Assembly (NCBI GenBank): GCA_018660405.1
Contig: JABJKL010000147.1
Location: 1 to 11,017, forward strand
Length of the DNA: 11,017 nucleotides
DNA from: Pseudomonadota bacterium
Lineage (GTDB): Bacteria > Pseudomonadota > Gammaproteobacteria > Arenicellales > Arenicellaceae
Reading direction: 5' to 3'
In this document: positions 1-6,903 of the stretch, one piece after another
Position numbering within the stretch: position 1 is the stretch's first letter
How the letters are laid out: every line of letters starts with the position of its first letter
Notes under the pieces: generated by a model
The model's input: the letters and a program-made list of their open reading frames with translations, nothing else
What the model was told of the DNA's origin: nothing
Databases searched by the model: none
Program-made: the position numbers and the translations under genes

Positions 1-660
1 ATTGTCCGGATTAAGCCAAAGCACTTGATCATGGCCTTCGCCTATTGCTACGTTTGTGGCGAGCAATGAAGCAGCATAATTGCCACCGGTTTTTACGTCG
101 CCGGTACCACCCATTGCCGAGCGGCAGGCACCGCGCTCAACTTTTACCCGCATTGTGCCAGCATGAAAAATTTCTGACGGGCTCGCTAAAACGTAGAACT
201 CGTAATTTTTAGATGCAGCCAGGCCAAGGTCGTGGTCGACGCCAATCAAGAACGGTCGCAAATAGAGTGCAGAGCCCGAATGGCGAGGAATAACCGGCTT
301 GCATACACGGGTGAGCTCCTCAACGCCGCGCATAAAAAGTTCTTCTGGTACTTGGGTCATACACAAACGGTTAGCGGAGTAGTTCAATCGCCGTGCGTTG
401 ACCTCTGGGCGAAATAATTGCGGCTCGTCGGATGAAACCCAATACGCTTTAAGCCCTTCAAATATTTGTTGTGCGTAATGTAATGCTTTGGATGCGGGGT
501 CCAGTTGTATGGGACCGTAGGGAAGCATTTCACCCTTATCCCAGTCGCCGTCGGCGCAGCGCGCACGAAACATAATCGGCGCCTTGATGCGACCAAAGCC
601 AAGGCGCTCCGGCAAGGCCATTTCGCTGATTTTTTTAACCAGCTCGGATGATACAGACAT
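1..660 (-). CDS. ilvE: Branched-chain amino acid aminotransferase, type II (5' part, cut by window edge)
   Basis: This is a PLP enzyme that interconverts valine, leucine and isoleucine with their 2-keto acids, using 2-oxoglutarate/glutamate, in the cytoplasm. The first 220 codons are present and the frame stays open to base 1; the family is about 340-370 residues, so the C-terminal third lies outside. Visible marks of the type II (BCAT-like) branch are LPYGPIQLDP (46-55), the block QIFEGLKAYW (65-74), RPEVNARRLNYSANRLCM (84-101), LYLRPFLIG (132-140) and GGTGDVKTGGNYAAS (184-198), whose Lys190 should form the Schiff base with PLP. Translation starts at 660, or two codons earlier at 666 (ATG CAC ATG); neither has a good Shine-Dalgarno sequence. 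The gene is divergent from panC. Its keto acid 2-ketoisovalerate feeds pantoate synthesis, which may be why the two are neighbours (inference). Family assignment is secure; substrate preference is not proven. Confidence 0.93.
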   Translation of the reverse strand, partial: MSVSSELVKKISEMALPERLGFGRIKAPIMFRARCADGDWDKGEMLPYGPIQLDPASKALHYAQQIFEGLKAYWVSSDEPQLFRPEVNARRLNYSANRLCMTQVPEELFMRGVEELTRVCKPVIPRHSGSALYLRPFLIGVDHDLGLAASKNYEFYVLASPSEIFHAGTMRVKVERGACRSAMGGTGDVKTGGNYAASLLATNVAIGEGHDQVLWLNPDN

Positions 661-868
661 GTGCATTTTTTAACTCAAACTCGCTACGGATTTAACTATT
701 CATGTAACTATGAATATAATTATAAATAGAACTATGATTTTAGCCAGGTTGCCAAATAATGTAACCTGACAAACTTCGGATAATAATCATTCCATACTTT
801 GGGCGGCTTGGATAGAGCTTGAAACAGTTTCATCCGAATGGAAGATCGAATACATACGTTTGTTTAAT

Positions 869-882
869 ACACTACACTAATG
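869..882 (+). repeat. Short copy of the MITE end next to an ATG, upstream of panC
   Basis: The 14 bases acactacactaatg occur here and again at 2009-2022, where the first 11 bases are the outer end of the right inverted repeat of the 266-bp element and ATG is the start of the permease gene. Outside these 14 bases the two sites do not match. This could be the relic of a second element end, a shared leader signal, or chance. Another 11-mer of the same inverted repeat occurs by chance inside the tyrosine kinase gene, so the match alone is not strong proof. Confidence 0.4.
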
Positions 883-909
883 CCTCGCCAAAATATAAAA
901 CCGGTAGTA

Positions 910-1761
910 ATGGACGTTTATCGAAAAATCGCCGAATTGCGTAAGGCTCTTCAAAGAGAGAGAACTGCTGCCAGGCAAATAGCATTGGTTGCCACCATGG
1001 GAAACCTTCACAAAGGGCACCTTGAGTTGATTCGATTGGCCAGAGAGCATGCGGATGTTGTAGTCGCGAGTATTTTTGTTAATCCCTTGCAGTTCGGTTT
1101 AAACGAAGATTGGGAGCAGTACCCGCGAACCTTTGACGAAGATTGCAAAAAACTACTATCGGAAGGTTGTGATTATTTGTTGCACCCGGATGAACGCGAG
1201 ATGTATCCCAACGGTATGGCGGAACAAACGCGTGTTTTTTGCTCAACAATGACCGATGTCTGGTGCGGAGCGAGTCGCCCAGGTCATTTTGAGGGTGTGA
1301 CAACAGTGATAACAAAATTGTTTAACATCGTACAGCCAGACATCGCCGTGTTCGGCGAAAAGGATTGGCAGCAGCTGGCGGTAATTCGCCGTATGGTGGC
1401 TGATTTATGCGTACCCATTGATGTCACAGGCGCGCCGGTAGCGAGAGATACCGATGGTTTGGCACTAAGCTCGAGGAATCGCTTTTTAACCAGGCAGGAG
1501 CGGTCTAAAGCCAGCTTGTTATATGAAACAATGCAGAGCATGGCTAAAGCCATCGCTGCGGGGGATAGAGGTTATATAAAATTGCAGAAGCAGGCGGGCG
1601 AAGTGCTCCAGGCCGCCAAATTCAAGTTGGACTATTTGGCGGTGGTTAATGCCAATGATCTTGAACCAGCGACCACCGACGACAAGGATCTGCGAATATT
1701 GGGCGCAATCTACGCCAGTAATACGCGGTTAATCGACAATATCGGAGTTCGACTAGTGTAG
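910..1761 (+). CDS. panC: Pantothenate synthetase (pantoate--beta-alanine ligase)
   Basis: PanC joins pantoate and beta-alanine with ATP, via pantoyl-adenylate, to give pantothenate, the precursor of CoA. The start at 910 (MDVYRKIAELRKAL) gives 283 residues, the usual size, and puts the HxGH adenylation motif at His34-His37 as in E. coli PanC. An in-frame ATG at 880 would add ten unconserved residues. Neither start has a clear Shine-Dalgarno sequence. Other marks are VATMGNLHKGHL (27-38), SIFVNPLQFG (54-63), RPGHFEGVTTV (123-133), FGEKDWQQL (148-156) and the KMSKS-like DGLALSSRN (182-190). All expected catalytic segments are intact; small departures are VATMG for VPTMG and RDTDG for READG. 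The ending TRLIDNIGVRLV is family-typical. The TAG stop (1759-1761) is inside the left inverted repeat of the MITE-like element. There is no adjacent panB; the permease and malonyl-CoA synthetase follow in the same direction. Confidence 0.93.
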   Translation: MDVYRKIAELRKALQRERTAARQIALVATMGNLHKGHLELIRLAREHADVVVASIFVNPLQFGLNEDWEQYPRTFDEDCKKLLSEGCDYLLHPDEREMYPNGMAEQTRVFCSTMTDVWCGASRPGHFEGVTTVITKLFNIVQPDIAVFGEKDWQQLAVIRRMVADLCVPIDVTGAPVARDTDGLALSSRNRFLTRQERSKASLLYETMQSMAKAIAAGDRGYIKLQKQAGEVLQAAKFKLDYLAVVNANDLEPATTDDKDLRILGAIYASNTRLIDNIGVRLV

Positions 1762-2019
1762 TGTTCTGAACTGTATGACGATTAAGCAAAATGAGAAAGT
1801 ATTAGCTGCAAGGCGCGTCTCGCAGGGAATGGCTAGCCCTTTACAAGAGAGGCAACACAGCAGATGATGCCTTCTCGTTTCGCCCTGCGGGAGGCCCACA
1901 AAAACTCCAATCCTGCGTTACAGCCTTTATTAAGGACTCGGCCATTAACGGCAGGCTGCGCCTTGACTTGAATCTTTTGTGGGCCTCTTAATCATCATAC
2001 AGTTCAGAACACTACACTA
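1754..2019. mobile_element. MITE-like non-coding element with 33-bp terminal inverted repeats
   Basis: Bases 1754-1786 and 1987-2019 are inverted copies of each other with one mismatch in 33 (c at 1779 against t in the reversed right copy); the outermost 25 bases, beginning tagtgtagtgttctgaactg, match exactly. Both ends finish in TA, so a TA target duplication of the IS630/Tc1 kind is possible but cannot be separated from the repeat itself. The interior has no convincing ORF and is rich in nested inverted repeats: gaggcccacaaaa (1891-1903) with its complement at 1975-1987, cgcaggg (1821-1827) with ccctgcg (1883-1889), and caaggcgc (1809-1816) with gcgccttg (1958-1965). Small size, no transposase and a folding interior fit a miniature inverted-repeat transposable element moved in trans. 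It has supplied the panC stop codon and the leader of the permease gene. A TTGACT (1963-1968) resembles a -35 box facing the permease, but I see no good -10. Confidence 0.8.
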
Positions 2020-2781
2020 ATGAGTCTCCCCGAATACTATTATGTTGCTGCTTTGGCGGCGGTGCTTATCGGTGTCTCCAAAGGCGGTTTTGCAGCCAGT
2101 TTTAATATGGTGGTAATGCCCATGTTGGCGTTAGCCACTGACCCGGTGCACGCGGCGGTGATTATGCTGCCAGTGATGTGTGTAATCGACTTATTTGCGT
2201 TGTGGACCTACAGTAAAAAAGCCGATGCCGTGCTGTTCCGGCTATTGCTGACAGGTTCTTTTGTTGGCCTGGGGGTGGGCGCGTTTACGTTTACCACCAT
2301 GAACGCAGATGCTATGCGCGTTTTGCTCGGAGTTATCGCGCTATTATTTGGTGGGCGCGGTTTGTGGCAGTATTTGCACACTTCTACAGGCAAGAAGATG
2401 CCTCGCTGGGCTGGCCTGCTCGCCGGCGCCGGCGGTGGGTTCACCAGCTTTATAACCCATGCAGGATCACCTCCGGTGCAAATGTATTTGTTACCAATGC
2501 GCTTGCAAAAAACCGTCATGCACGCGACCGCGGTAACATTTTTTGCTTGCCTTAATTACTTAAAACTGGGGATCTATGGGATGATTGGTCAACTTTCTAC
2601 CGGCCGTTGGATGGAATCGGCGTTTTTATTGCCATGGGTTCCGGTCGGGTTTTTTCTCGGCGTGTACTTACACAATAAAGTCTCGGATCGTTGGTTTTAC
2701 TTATTGTCTTATATAGCTCTGCTGCTCATGGGTTTTCGACTACTGTATACGGGGTCAAGCGGACTCTGGTTTCCGGAATAA
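2020..2781 (+). CDS. TauE/SafE family permease
   Basis: This is an integral inner-membrane protein of 253 residues, the normal size, with about seven or eight hydrophobic segments. It has the two half-repeat signatures of the family: GVSKGGFAAS near residues 18-27 in the first half and TSFITHAGSPPVQMYLLPM around residues 141-159 in the second. Characterised members are linked to export of sulfite, sulfoacetate or related small anions, but most are of unknown substrate. The stop is 3 bp before the malonyl-CoA synthetase start, so the two are almost certainly co-transcribed; from this an organic-acid substrate such as malonate is conceivable (inference only). The start ATG directly follows the MITE right end and has no Shine-Dalgarno sequence; the element supplies the whole leader. 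A former translational coupling to panC is suggested by the TAATGA at 2018-2023. Confidence 0.88.
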   Translation: MSLPEYYYVAALAAVLIGVSKGGFAASFNMVVMPMLALATDPVHAAVIMLPVMCVIDLFALWTYSKKADAVLFRLLLTGSFVGLGVGAFTFTTMNADAMRVLLGVIALLFGGRGLWQYLHTSTGKKMPRWAGLLAGAGGGFTSFITHAGSPPVQMYLLPMRLQKTVMHATAVTFFACLNYLKLGIYGMIGQLSTGRWMESAFLLPWVPVGFFLGVYLHNKVSDRWFYLLSYIALLLMGFRLLYTGSSGLWFPE

Positions 2782-2784
2782 ACA

Positions 2785-4290
2785 ATGAATTTCTACACTG
2801 AGTTTTATCACGGGTTTAGTGCCCATTTGAATAAATCGGCCATCGTTCTGAATGATGGCACGAGCTGGACATATCTTGATTTGCATCAGAGCTCGGGCGC
2901 GCTGGCGCAAAAGCTCCGAGAGCTAGGCGTAAGCAAGGGCGGTCGCGTATCGGTGCAGGTCAACAAGTCGGTACAAGCGGTAATCCTTTATTTGGCTTGC
3001 CTGCGGCTTGGCGCAGTTTTTCATCCAATGAATCCGGCTTACACACTTTCGGAGTTATCTTTCTTTCTGCGAGATGCGTCGCCAGATTTAATGGTTTGTC
3101 GACCAGAAGCCGAGTTCGAGCTACAGGATCTTATGAGCGAGCTAGAACTATCTTGTGTAACGCTTGGAAGCAGTGGTGATGGGTCGTTGTTTGAAAACGT
3201 GACTGCGCAGAGCGATTTTGAAACCGTCGACTGCGAGCCAGATGAGGCCGCGTCGCTGCTATATTCGTCGGGTACAACAGGTACACCCAAAGGGATTGTT
3301 CTAAGCCACCAAAATTTGGACGCCAACGCATCGGTGCTGGTGGATGCCTGGGGGTTTAGTTCGGATGATGTTTTGTTGCATGCCCTGCCGATTTTCCATG
3401 TGCATGGATTGTTTGTTGCTTTGGGTTGTGCGTTTAAATGTGGCGCGAGTATGAGATGGCTGCCTGCCTATGACGTGGTTGAGGTTCGAAAGGCGCTTGC
3501 AGAGTCGACGGTAATGATGGGTGTGCCAACCCATTACGTCCGGCTTTTGTCCGACCCTGAATTTGGTAATCGGGATGTAAAAACCATGCGGTTGTTTGTG
3601 TCGGGTTCCGCACCATTGCTAACCGAAACATTTGAACAATTTGAACAGCGCACAGGCCATCGAATTCTGGAACGATACGGGATGACCGAAACCAATATGA
3701 ATACCTCGAATCCATTAATGGGCGAGCGCCGGCCTGGAACCGTCGGTCCGCCACTGCCGGGTGTTAGTGTCAAGGTCGTGGGTACCAGCGAAGAATCTGT
3801 TCCAGCGGGTGAGATCGGCGACCTTCTGGTTAAGGGAGACAATGTATTCAAGACGTATTGGCAGCTGCCGGACAAAAACGCTGAGTCGTTTACTGAGGAT
3901 GGTTATTTTAGAACAGGTGACAAAGCGCTGATCGATGCTGACGGCTATGTAAGTATCGTTGGTCGAGAAAAAGATATGATTATTTCGGGTGGCTTGAACG
4001 TTTACCCCAAAGAGATAGAGTCGTTGATTGATCGTTGGCCTGGGGTGATGGAGTCGGGCGTAATTGGGGTTCCACATCAAGATTTTGGTGAAGCAGTGGT
4101 CGCAGTGCTGGTGTTGGATGGTACAGCCGATTTAGACGAGGCTGGTCTGGATGCCTCGTTGAAGAGTAAGCTGGCCAATTTTAAACTGCCCAAGCGATAC
4201 ATTACTATCGATGAGTTGCCACGCAATACCATGGGCAAAGTGGGCAAGGCCGCGTTGCGGGGGCAGTACGCGGAACTATTTTCAGACTGA
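2785..4290 (+). CDS. matB: Malonyl-CoA synthetase (malonate--CoA ligase, MatB/ACSF3-like)
   Basis: This is an ANL-superfamily acyl-CoA synthetase that activates malonate with ATP to malonyl-AMP and transfers it to CoA, giving malonyl-CoA for fatty acid or polyketide synthesis or for malonate use. Its 501 residues match the family length. In order: ATP-binding loop SSGTTGTPKG (161-170), HALPIFHVHGLF (199-210), MMGVPTHYVRLL (244-255), SGSAPLL (273-279), adenylation motif ERYGMTETNMNTSNP (296-310), GYFRTGD (373-379), hinge GREKDMIISGGLNVYPKEIE (393-412), and catalytic Lys485 in RNTMGKV (480-486). The runs MGVPTxYVRLL and YGMTETNMNTSNP are typical of malonyl-CoA synthetases rather than acetyl-CoA or long-chain enzymes, so I favour malonate, though methylmalonate or another small dicarboxylate is possible. 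The start lies 3 bp after the permease stop with only a weak upstream gga, suggesting translational coupling. No convincing terminator follows. Confidence 0.88.
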   Translation: MNFYTEFYHGFSAHLNKSAIVLNDGTSWTYLDLHQSSGALAQKLRELGVSKGGRVSVQVNKSVQAVILYLACLRLGAVFHPMNPAYTLSELSFFLRDASPDLMVCRPEAEFELQDLMSELELSCVTLGSSGDGSLFENVTAQSDFETVDCEPDEAASLLYSSGTTGTPKGIVLSHQNLDANASVLVDAWGFSSDDVLLHALPIFHVHGLFVALGCAFKCGASMRWLPAYDVVEVRKALAESTVMMGVPTHYVRLLSDPEFGNRDVKTMRLFVSGSAPLLTETFEQFEQRTGHRILERYGMTETNMNTSNPLMGERRPGTVGPPLPGVSVKVVGTSEESVPAGEIGDLLVKGDNVFKTYWQLPDKNAESFTEDGYFRTGDKALIDADGYVSIVGREKDMIISGGLNVYPKEIESLIDRWPGVMESGVIGVPHQDFGEAVVAVLVLDGTADLDEAGLDASLKSKLANFKLPKRYITIDELPRNTMGKVGKAALRGQYAELFSD

Positions 4291-4627
4291 ACCCGTCACC
4301 CACCATTCCACCACATGGCATGGGCCGGTGACACCCTGAACGCCGATCTGACCGGGGGCAGCGGTAAAATCGGAGCCGGATTCCTGTTGGGCATTTGATG
4401 CCATGGATATACTGAGAACATCCACCACGAGCAAGTAGCTTTTTATTTAATAAGTAGTAATTATTACTGCCCCGGCGCGTTTCGAGAGAGGTGAGTTTGG
4501 CGAGTGCCTGCACGACCGTCGCCAGCAGGGAGCTGGCGCCGAGCCCCCATGGATGGGTTCACGGCGTGTCGTGCTGGTGCTCGTTAAACTCATGAATTAA
4601 ACCAGCGCTTTGGCAACAAAAGTACAT
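4291..4627. other. Intergenic spacer between convergent matB and VOC genes
   Basis: This 337-bp region separates two convergent gene ends. Small hairpins occur at 4390-4402 (GGCAT/ATGCC) and 4456-4468 (AGTAAT/ATTACT), neither followed by a T-run, so no standard intrinsic terminator is seen. The stretch 4315-4398 is an open frame of only 27 codons without a recognisable product, and I do not call it. The right half holds the structured sequence at 4501-4583, listed separately. Confidence 0.6.
4501..4583. repeat. Structured, repeat-like palindromic unit
   Basis: Outer arms 4501-4516 and 4568-4583 pair at 13 of 16 positions. Inside are a perfect hairpin CGCCAGC-aggga-GCTGGCG (4520-4538) and a tight hairpin CCCAT-gg-ATGGG (4548-4552 is its loop neighbourhood, within 4544-4556). 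The whole can fold as a three-way, cloverleaf-like structure. It is non-coding and sits between convergent genes, the usual place for dispersed palindromic repeats of the REP/ERIC kind, and it could also act in transcription termination. It is not ERIC or a REP sequence that I recognise. Only one copy is in this window, so its status as a repeat is inferred. Confidence 0.5.
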
Positions 4628-5434
4628 TTATTCAACGACTTCCTGTATTTCGAAGTGGATGCCTTCAGGGCCGATAAAGAACATCAAGTCTGAACCCGGT
4701 GGGTTGGGTCGTTCCAGATAGGGTTCGTACCCTGCGTCTTTTAGCGTGCCGCGGAAATCGTCCAGCGAATCTACAGTAAAACCCATGTGATCAATCGCCC
4801 TGTTTCTGCTGGGCGCCCGTTGTCCATCTGGCGATTGTGTCACCTGCACCCAGGTATCGCGGCCATATAGTATGGTATGAAACATTCCCTTACCGCGCTC
4901 TTCTATGAGCTCGCCACCAAAGACCTCCAGAAACCAATCTTTCATGGAATCGGCATCGGCCGCAAACAGGTGGATGTGATTGATGCCAAGGTACACTGGG
5001 TCCTCCATTACTTCGATTTTTACCCCCCATGGATCCTCAAAAAAAGCGACAACCGGAGCGGTAATCCCCTCGTAGGGTTCGGCATGGATTACGGCACCCA
5101 TTTCTCGCGCTTTGGCGATGGTTGCTGCCGCATCAGTAACCGCAATTCCAAAATGATCGATCACGCTTTCGTCGCTGGGGGGTGCGATCTCACCGTCATT
5201 GGACATCGTGCCAACGAAGCCATTAACATGATGAATAAAGGGTCCCGGGCCGCCGGGGCGAGTTTCTCCGCCCAACAGTTCCTGGTGCCATGCGGCGGCT
5301 TCTTCGGTGTCGGGTACCCGCATGTGCACATGCGAAAAAATGGGTTCAGCGGTCGCGATTAACGGAATAAAAAAGCTGCTGAGGATCAGAACTCCAAGCA
5401 ATCGCAAGTGGGTTGGTTTAGTGGTAAATGGCAC
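4628..5434 (-). CDS. Exported two-domain VOC (glyoxalase/dioxygenase-fold) protein
   Basis: Starting from GTG at 5434 the product has 268 residues. GGAGGA lies 6 nt upstream and the N-terminus is then a Sec signal: basic start, hydrophobic core LLGVLILSSFFIPLI (12-26) and probable cleavage at ATA/EP (after residue 29). An upstream ATG would add 55 unrelated residues and hide the signal. Two vicinal-oxygen-chelate domains follow, about 32-145 and 149-266. Each keeps the possible His/His/Glu metal ligands: His35, His94 and Glu141; His153, His216 and Glu262. Such proteins include glyoxalase I, extradiol dioxygenases and epimerases, acting on small oxygenated substrates at a divalent metal. The substrate cannot be told from the sequence. 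It would act in the periplasm, or at the cell surface. It is divergent from the Tat-exported aldo/keto reductase, with which it may share control. Confidence 0.87.
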   Translation of the reverse strand: MPFTTKPTHLRLLGVLILSSFFIPLIATAEPIFSHVHMRVPDTEEAAAWHQELLGGETRPGGPGPFIHHVNGFVGTMSNDGEIAPPSDESVIDHFGIAVTDAAATIAKAREMGAVIHAEPYEGITAPVVAFFEDPWGVKIEVMEDPVYLGINHIHLFAADADSMKDWFLEVFGGELIEERGKGMFHTILYGRDTWVQVTQSPDGQRAPSRNRAIDHMGFTVDSLDDFRGTLKDAGYEPYLERPNPPGSDLMFFIGPEGIHFEIQEVVE

Positions 5435-5625
5435 GGGTATTCCTCCAATATAAATGTTCAGGTAAACCTTAATAGCATGAAAACTACAAACGTGAATTAT
5501 ACAAATAGTTACAAAAAATTTCGGATTTACGATATTGGGTTGATCATAATAGATTTTGCAAAATAAGTGCATTATCCTAAATGCGTTATTCAACATCATT
5601 GCTAATTAATGTAGCGGAGTAAAAC
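5435..5625. promoter_or_regulatory. Divergent promoter region of the VOC and aldo/keto reductase genes
   Basis: This 191-bp AT-rich spacer must hold the promoters for both genes. A short inverted repeat GCATT/AATGC lies at 5569-5584 and a near-palindrome ataagtgcattat just before it, possible binding sites. A GGAG (5616-5619) 6 nt before the reductase ATG is its ribosome binding site. I cannot assign -35 and -10 boxes with confidence. Confidence 0.45.
5441..5446 (-). promoter_or_regulatory. Ribosome binding site of the VOC gene
   Basis: GGAGGA on the minus strand ends 6 nt before the GTG at 5434. It is the strongest Shine-Dalgarno sequence in the window and decides the GTG start against upstream ATGs. 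Confidence 0.8.
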
Positions 5626-6573
5626 ATGACGAAACGTCGCGATTTTCTGAAGTATTCAGCCCTGTCGGCTTCTGCTTTGTATTTGAACCCAAGCCTGCTC
5701 GCTGCGATCGAGAGCGGCGATATGCTCAAGCGAACAATCCCGTCAACCGGTGAAGAGCTTCCCGCCGTTGGGCTTGGCAGCTCGGCGACATTCCGCAGCA
5801 TGGCCCGCAGTAGTGATGCCAGTGGCCTACGAGAAGTGCTGAGCACACTGCTGGCTAACGCCGGAACGGTTTTCGATACTGCCCCTGGTTACGGTGATTC
5901 TGAAGAAGTCGCCGGTCAATATATTGGAGAATTGGGTCTGCGGGAAAAGGTGTTCTGGGCGACCAAGATGAACGTAGCGGGAAGAGGTGGAGGCAAGGCA
6001 AACCCCGAGCGAGCATTGGCCCAGATCGAAGATTCGTTTGAGTATATTGGCAAGACTCCGATCGATTGTATGTATGTGCATAACCTGGGCGATCTCGAAA
6101 CCCAGTTACCCATTGTCCAGCGACTAAAGGAAGAGGGTCGTATTCGATATTATGGAACCACCAACACGTCAGAACGAAGGGCCGACCAACTTGCCGATAT
6201 CATGCGCAAAGAAGATCTGGACTTTGTAGGTTTGGACTATGCCGTAGATAACCGGTATGTCGAAGAAGAACTGTTGCCGCTGGCGCAAGATCGTGGCATA
6301 GGTGTGTTTGTATATTTACCTTTTGGGCGGGCCCGGCTTTGGGGGCGTGTTTCCGGTGTGGATTTACCCGAATGGGCCGCCGAAATGGGTGCAAGCACCT
6401 GGGCCCAGTTTTTTCTAAAGTTTGTTCTGGCTCATCCTGCTGTGACGGTTGTCACTCCGGCGACCACCAGTGTGGAACATATGCTCGATAACCTCGGTGC
6501 TGGAGTCGGTCCGCTGCCGGATGAAGCGATGCGTAAACGCATGGTAGATTTCGTGGATGCATTGCCGTCCTGA
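5626..6573 (+). CDS. Tat-exported aldo/keto reductase
   Basis: This is an NAD(P)H-type aldo/keto reductase fold enzyme of 315 residues. It begins with a twin-arginine signal, KRRDFLK (3-9), followed by a mild hydrophobic stretch and AIES near 27-30, so it should be folded with any cofactor in the cytoplasm and exported to the periplasm. The barrel carries the family catalytic tetrad: Asp84 and Tyr89 in FDTAPGYG, Lys114 in ATKM, and His152 in YVHNLGD; GTTNTSERR (about 177-185) fits the strand that follows. The C-terminal NADP-binding part has VTPATTS (475-equivalent region near 276-282), in the place of the usual IPGxxx. Substrates are probably small carbonyls, but Tat-exported members are poorly characterised and how the nicotinamide would be recycled in the periplasm is unclear. 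A GGAG Shine-Dalgarno sequence supports this start. The stop overlaps a perfect palindrome, ATTCGGCCGAAT (6573-6584). Confidence 0.87.
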   Translation: MTKRRDFLKYSALSASALYLNPSLLAAIESGDMLKRTIPSTGEELPAVGLGSSATFRSMARSSDASGLREVLSTLLANAGTVFDTAPGYGDSEEVAGQYIGELGLREKVFWATKMNVAGRGGGKANPERALAQIEDSFEYIGKTPIDCMYVHNLGDLETQLPIVQRLKEEGRIRYYGTTNTSERRADQLADIMRKEDLDFVGLDYAVDNRYVEEELLPLAQDRGIGVFVYLPFGRARLWGRVSGVDLPEWAAEMGASTWAQFFLKFVLAHPAVTVVTPATTSVEHMLDNLGAGVGPLPDEAMRKRMVDFVDALPS

Positions 6574-6903
6574 TTCGGCCGAATAGCGCTCGAAAATATT
6601 CAGTCAGCGCCTACAAAAGAAACCCGGCCAAGCCGGGAAATACCAGCGGTGCCATCGGGCGTGGTCATTGTAGCTTAAGCTGAAGATTTTACTCTAGCAG
6701 GTTCTGGACCATCATCTTCACAGGATCCGTTATGCAGGCGATAGCAGTCTGATTCGATCAAGAAATCTGATGTAATGGGCATTTTAAGAATGTGTTCGCG
6801 TGCTTTTGGCTGAATGCGTGCGAGCGGTTACGTGTTTTGAATGCAACACTTTTTATATGATATTCTTCGCGGCCGCATTTTCATAGGATTAGAGGTGGAT
6901 GTC
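6574..6903. other. Intergenic and leader region before the MBL-fold gene
   Basis: After the reductase stop there is a 12-bp perfect palindrome (6573-6584) and a hairpin CCCGGC-caa-GCCGGG (6623-6637). The hairpin has no T-run to its right, but on the minus strand it is followed by tttctttt, so as an intrinsic terminator it would suit leftward transcription. A TATGAT at 6856-6861 resembles a -10 box about 43 bp before the MBL start, with only a poor -35 upstream. An in-frame ATG at 6841 lies before this box, which argues against it as the start. No gene is seen. Confidence 0.5.

Noticed and set aside
880..909. ATG at 880 as the panC start
   Set aside because: It adds ten residues not typical of the family; the start at 910 places the HxGH histidines at 34 and 37 as in E. 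coli PanC. It cannot be fully excluded because neither start has a Shine-Dalgarno sequence.
4205..4513. 102-codon minus-strand frame over the matB 3' end and spacer
   Set aside because: It overlaps matB antisense, has no family resemblance and a low-complexity, Arg/Cys-rich composition typical of shadow frames.
4877..5362. 161-codon plus-strand frame inside the VOC gene
   Set aside because: It is antisense to a well-supported two-domain protein and shows no motif of its own.
5435..5599. Upstream ATG extension of the VOC protein
   Set aside because: GGAGGA 6 nt before the GTG and a clear Sec signal right after it favour the shorter protein; the extra 55 residues look like translated promoter.
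6623..6637. CCCGGC-caa-GCCGGG hairpin as terminator of the reductase gene
   Set aside because: No T-run follows on the plus strand; the T-rich side is on the minus strand, where no leftward gene is directly upstream.
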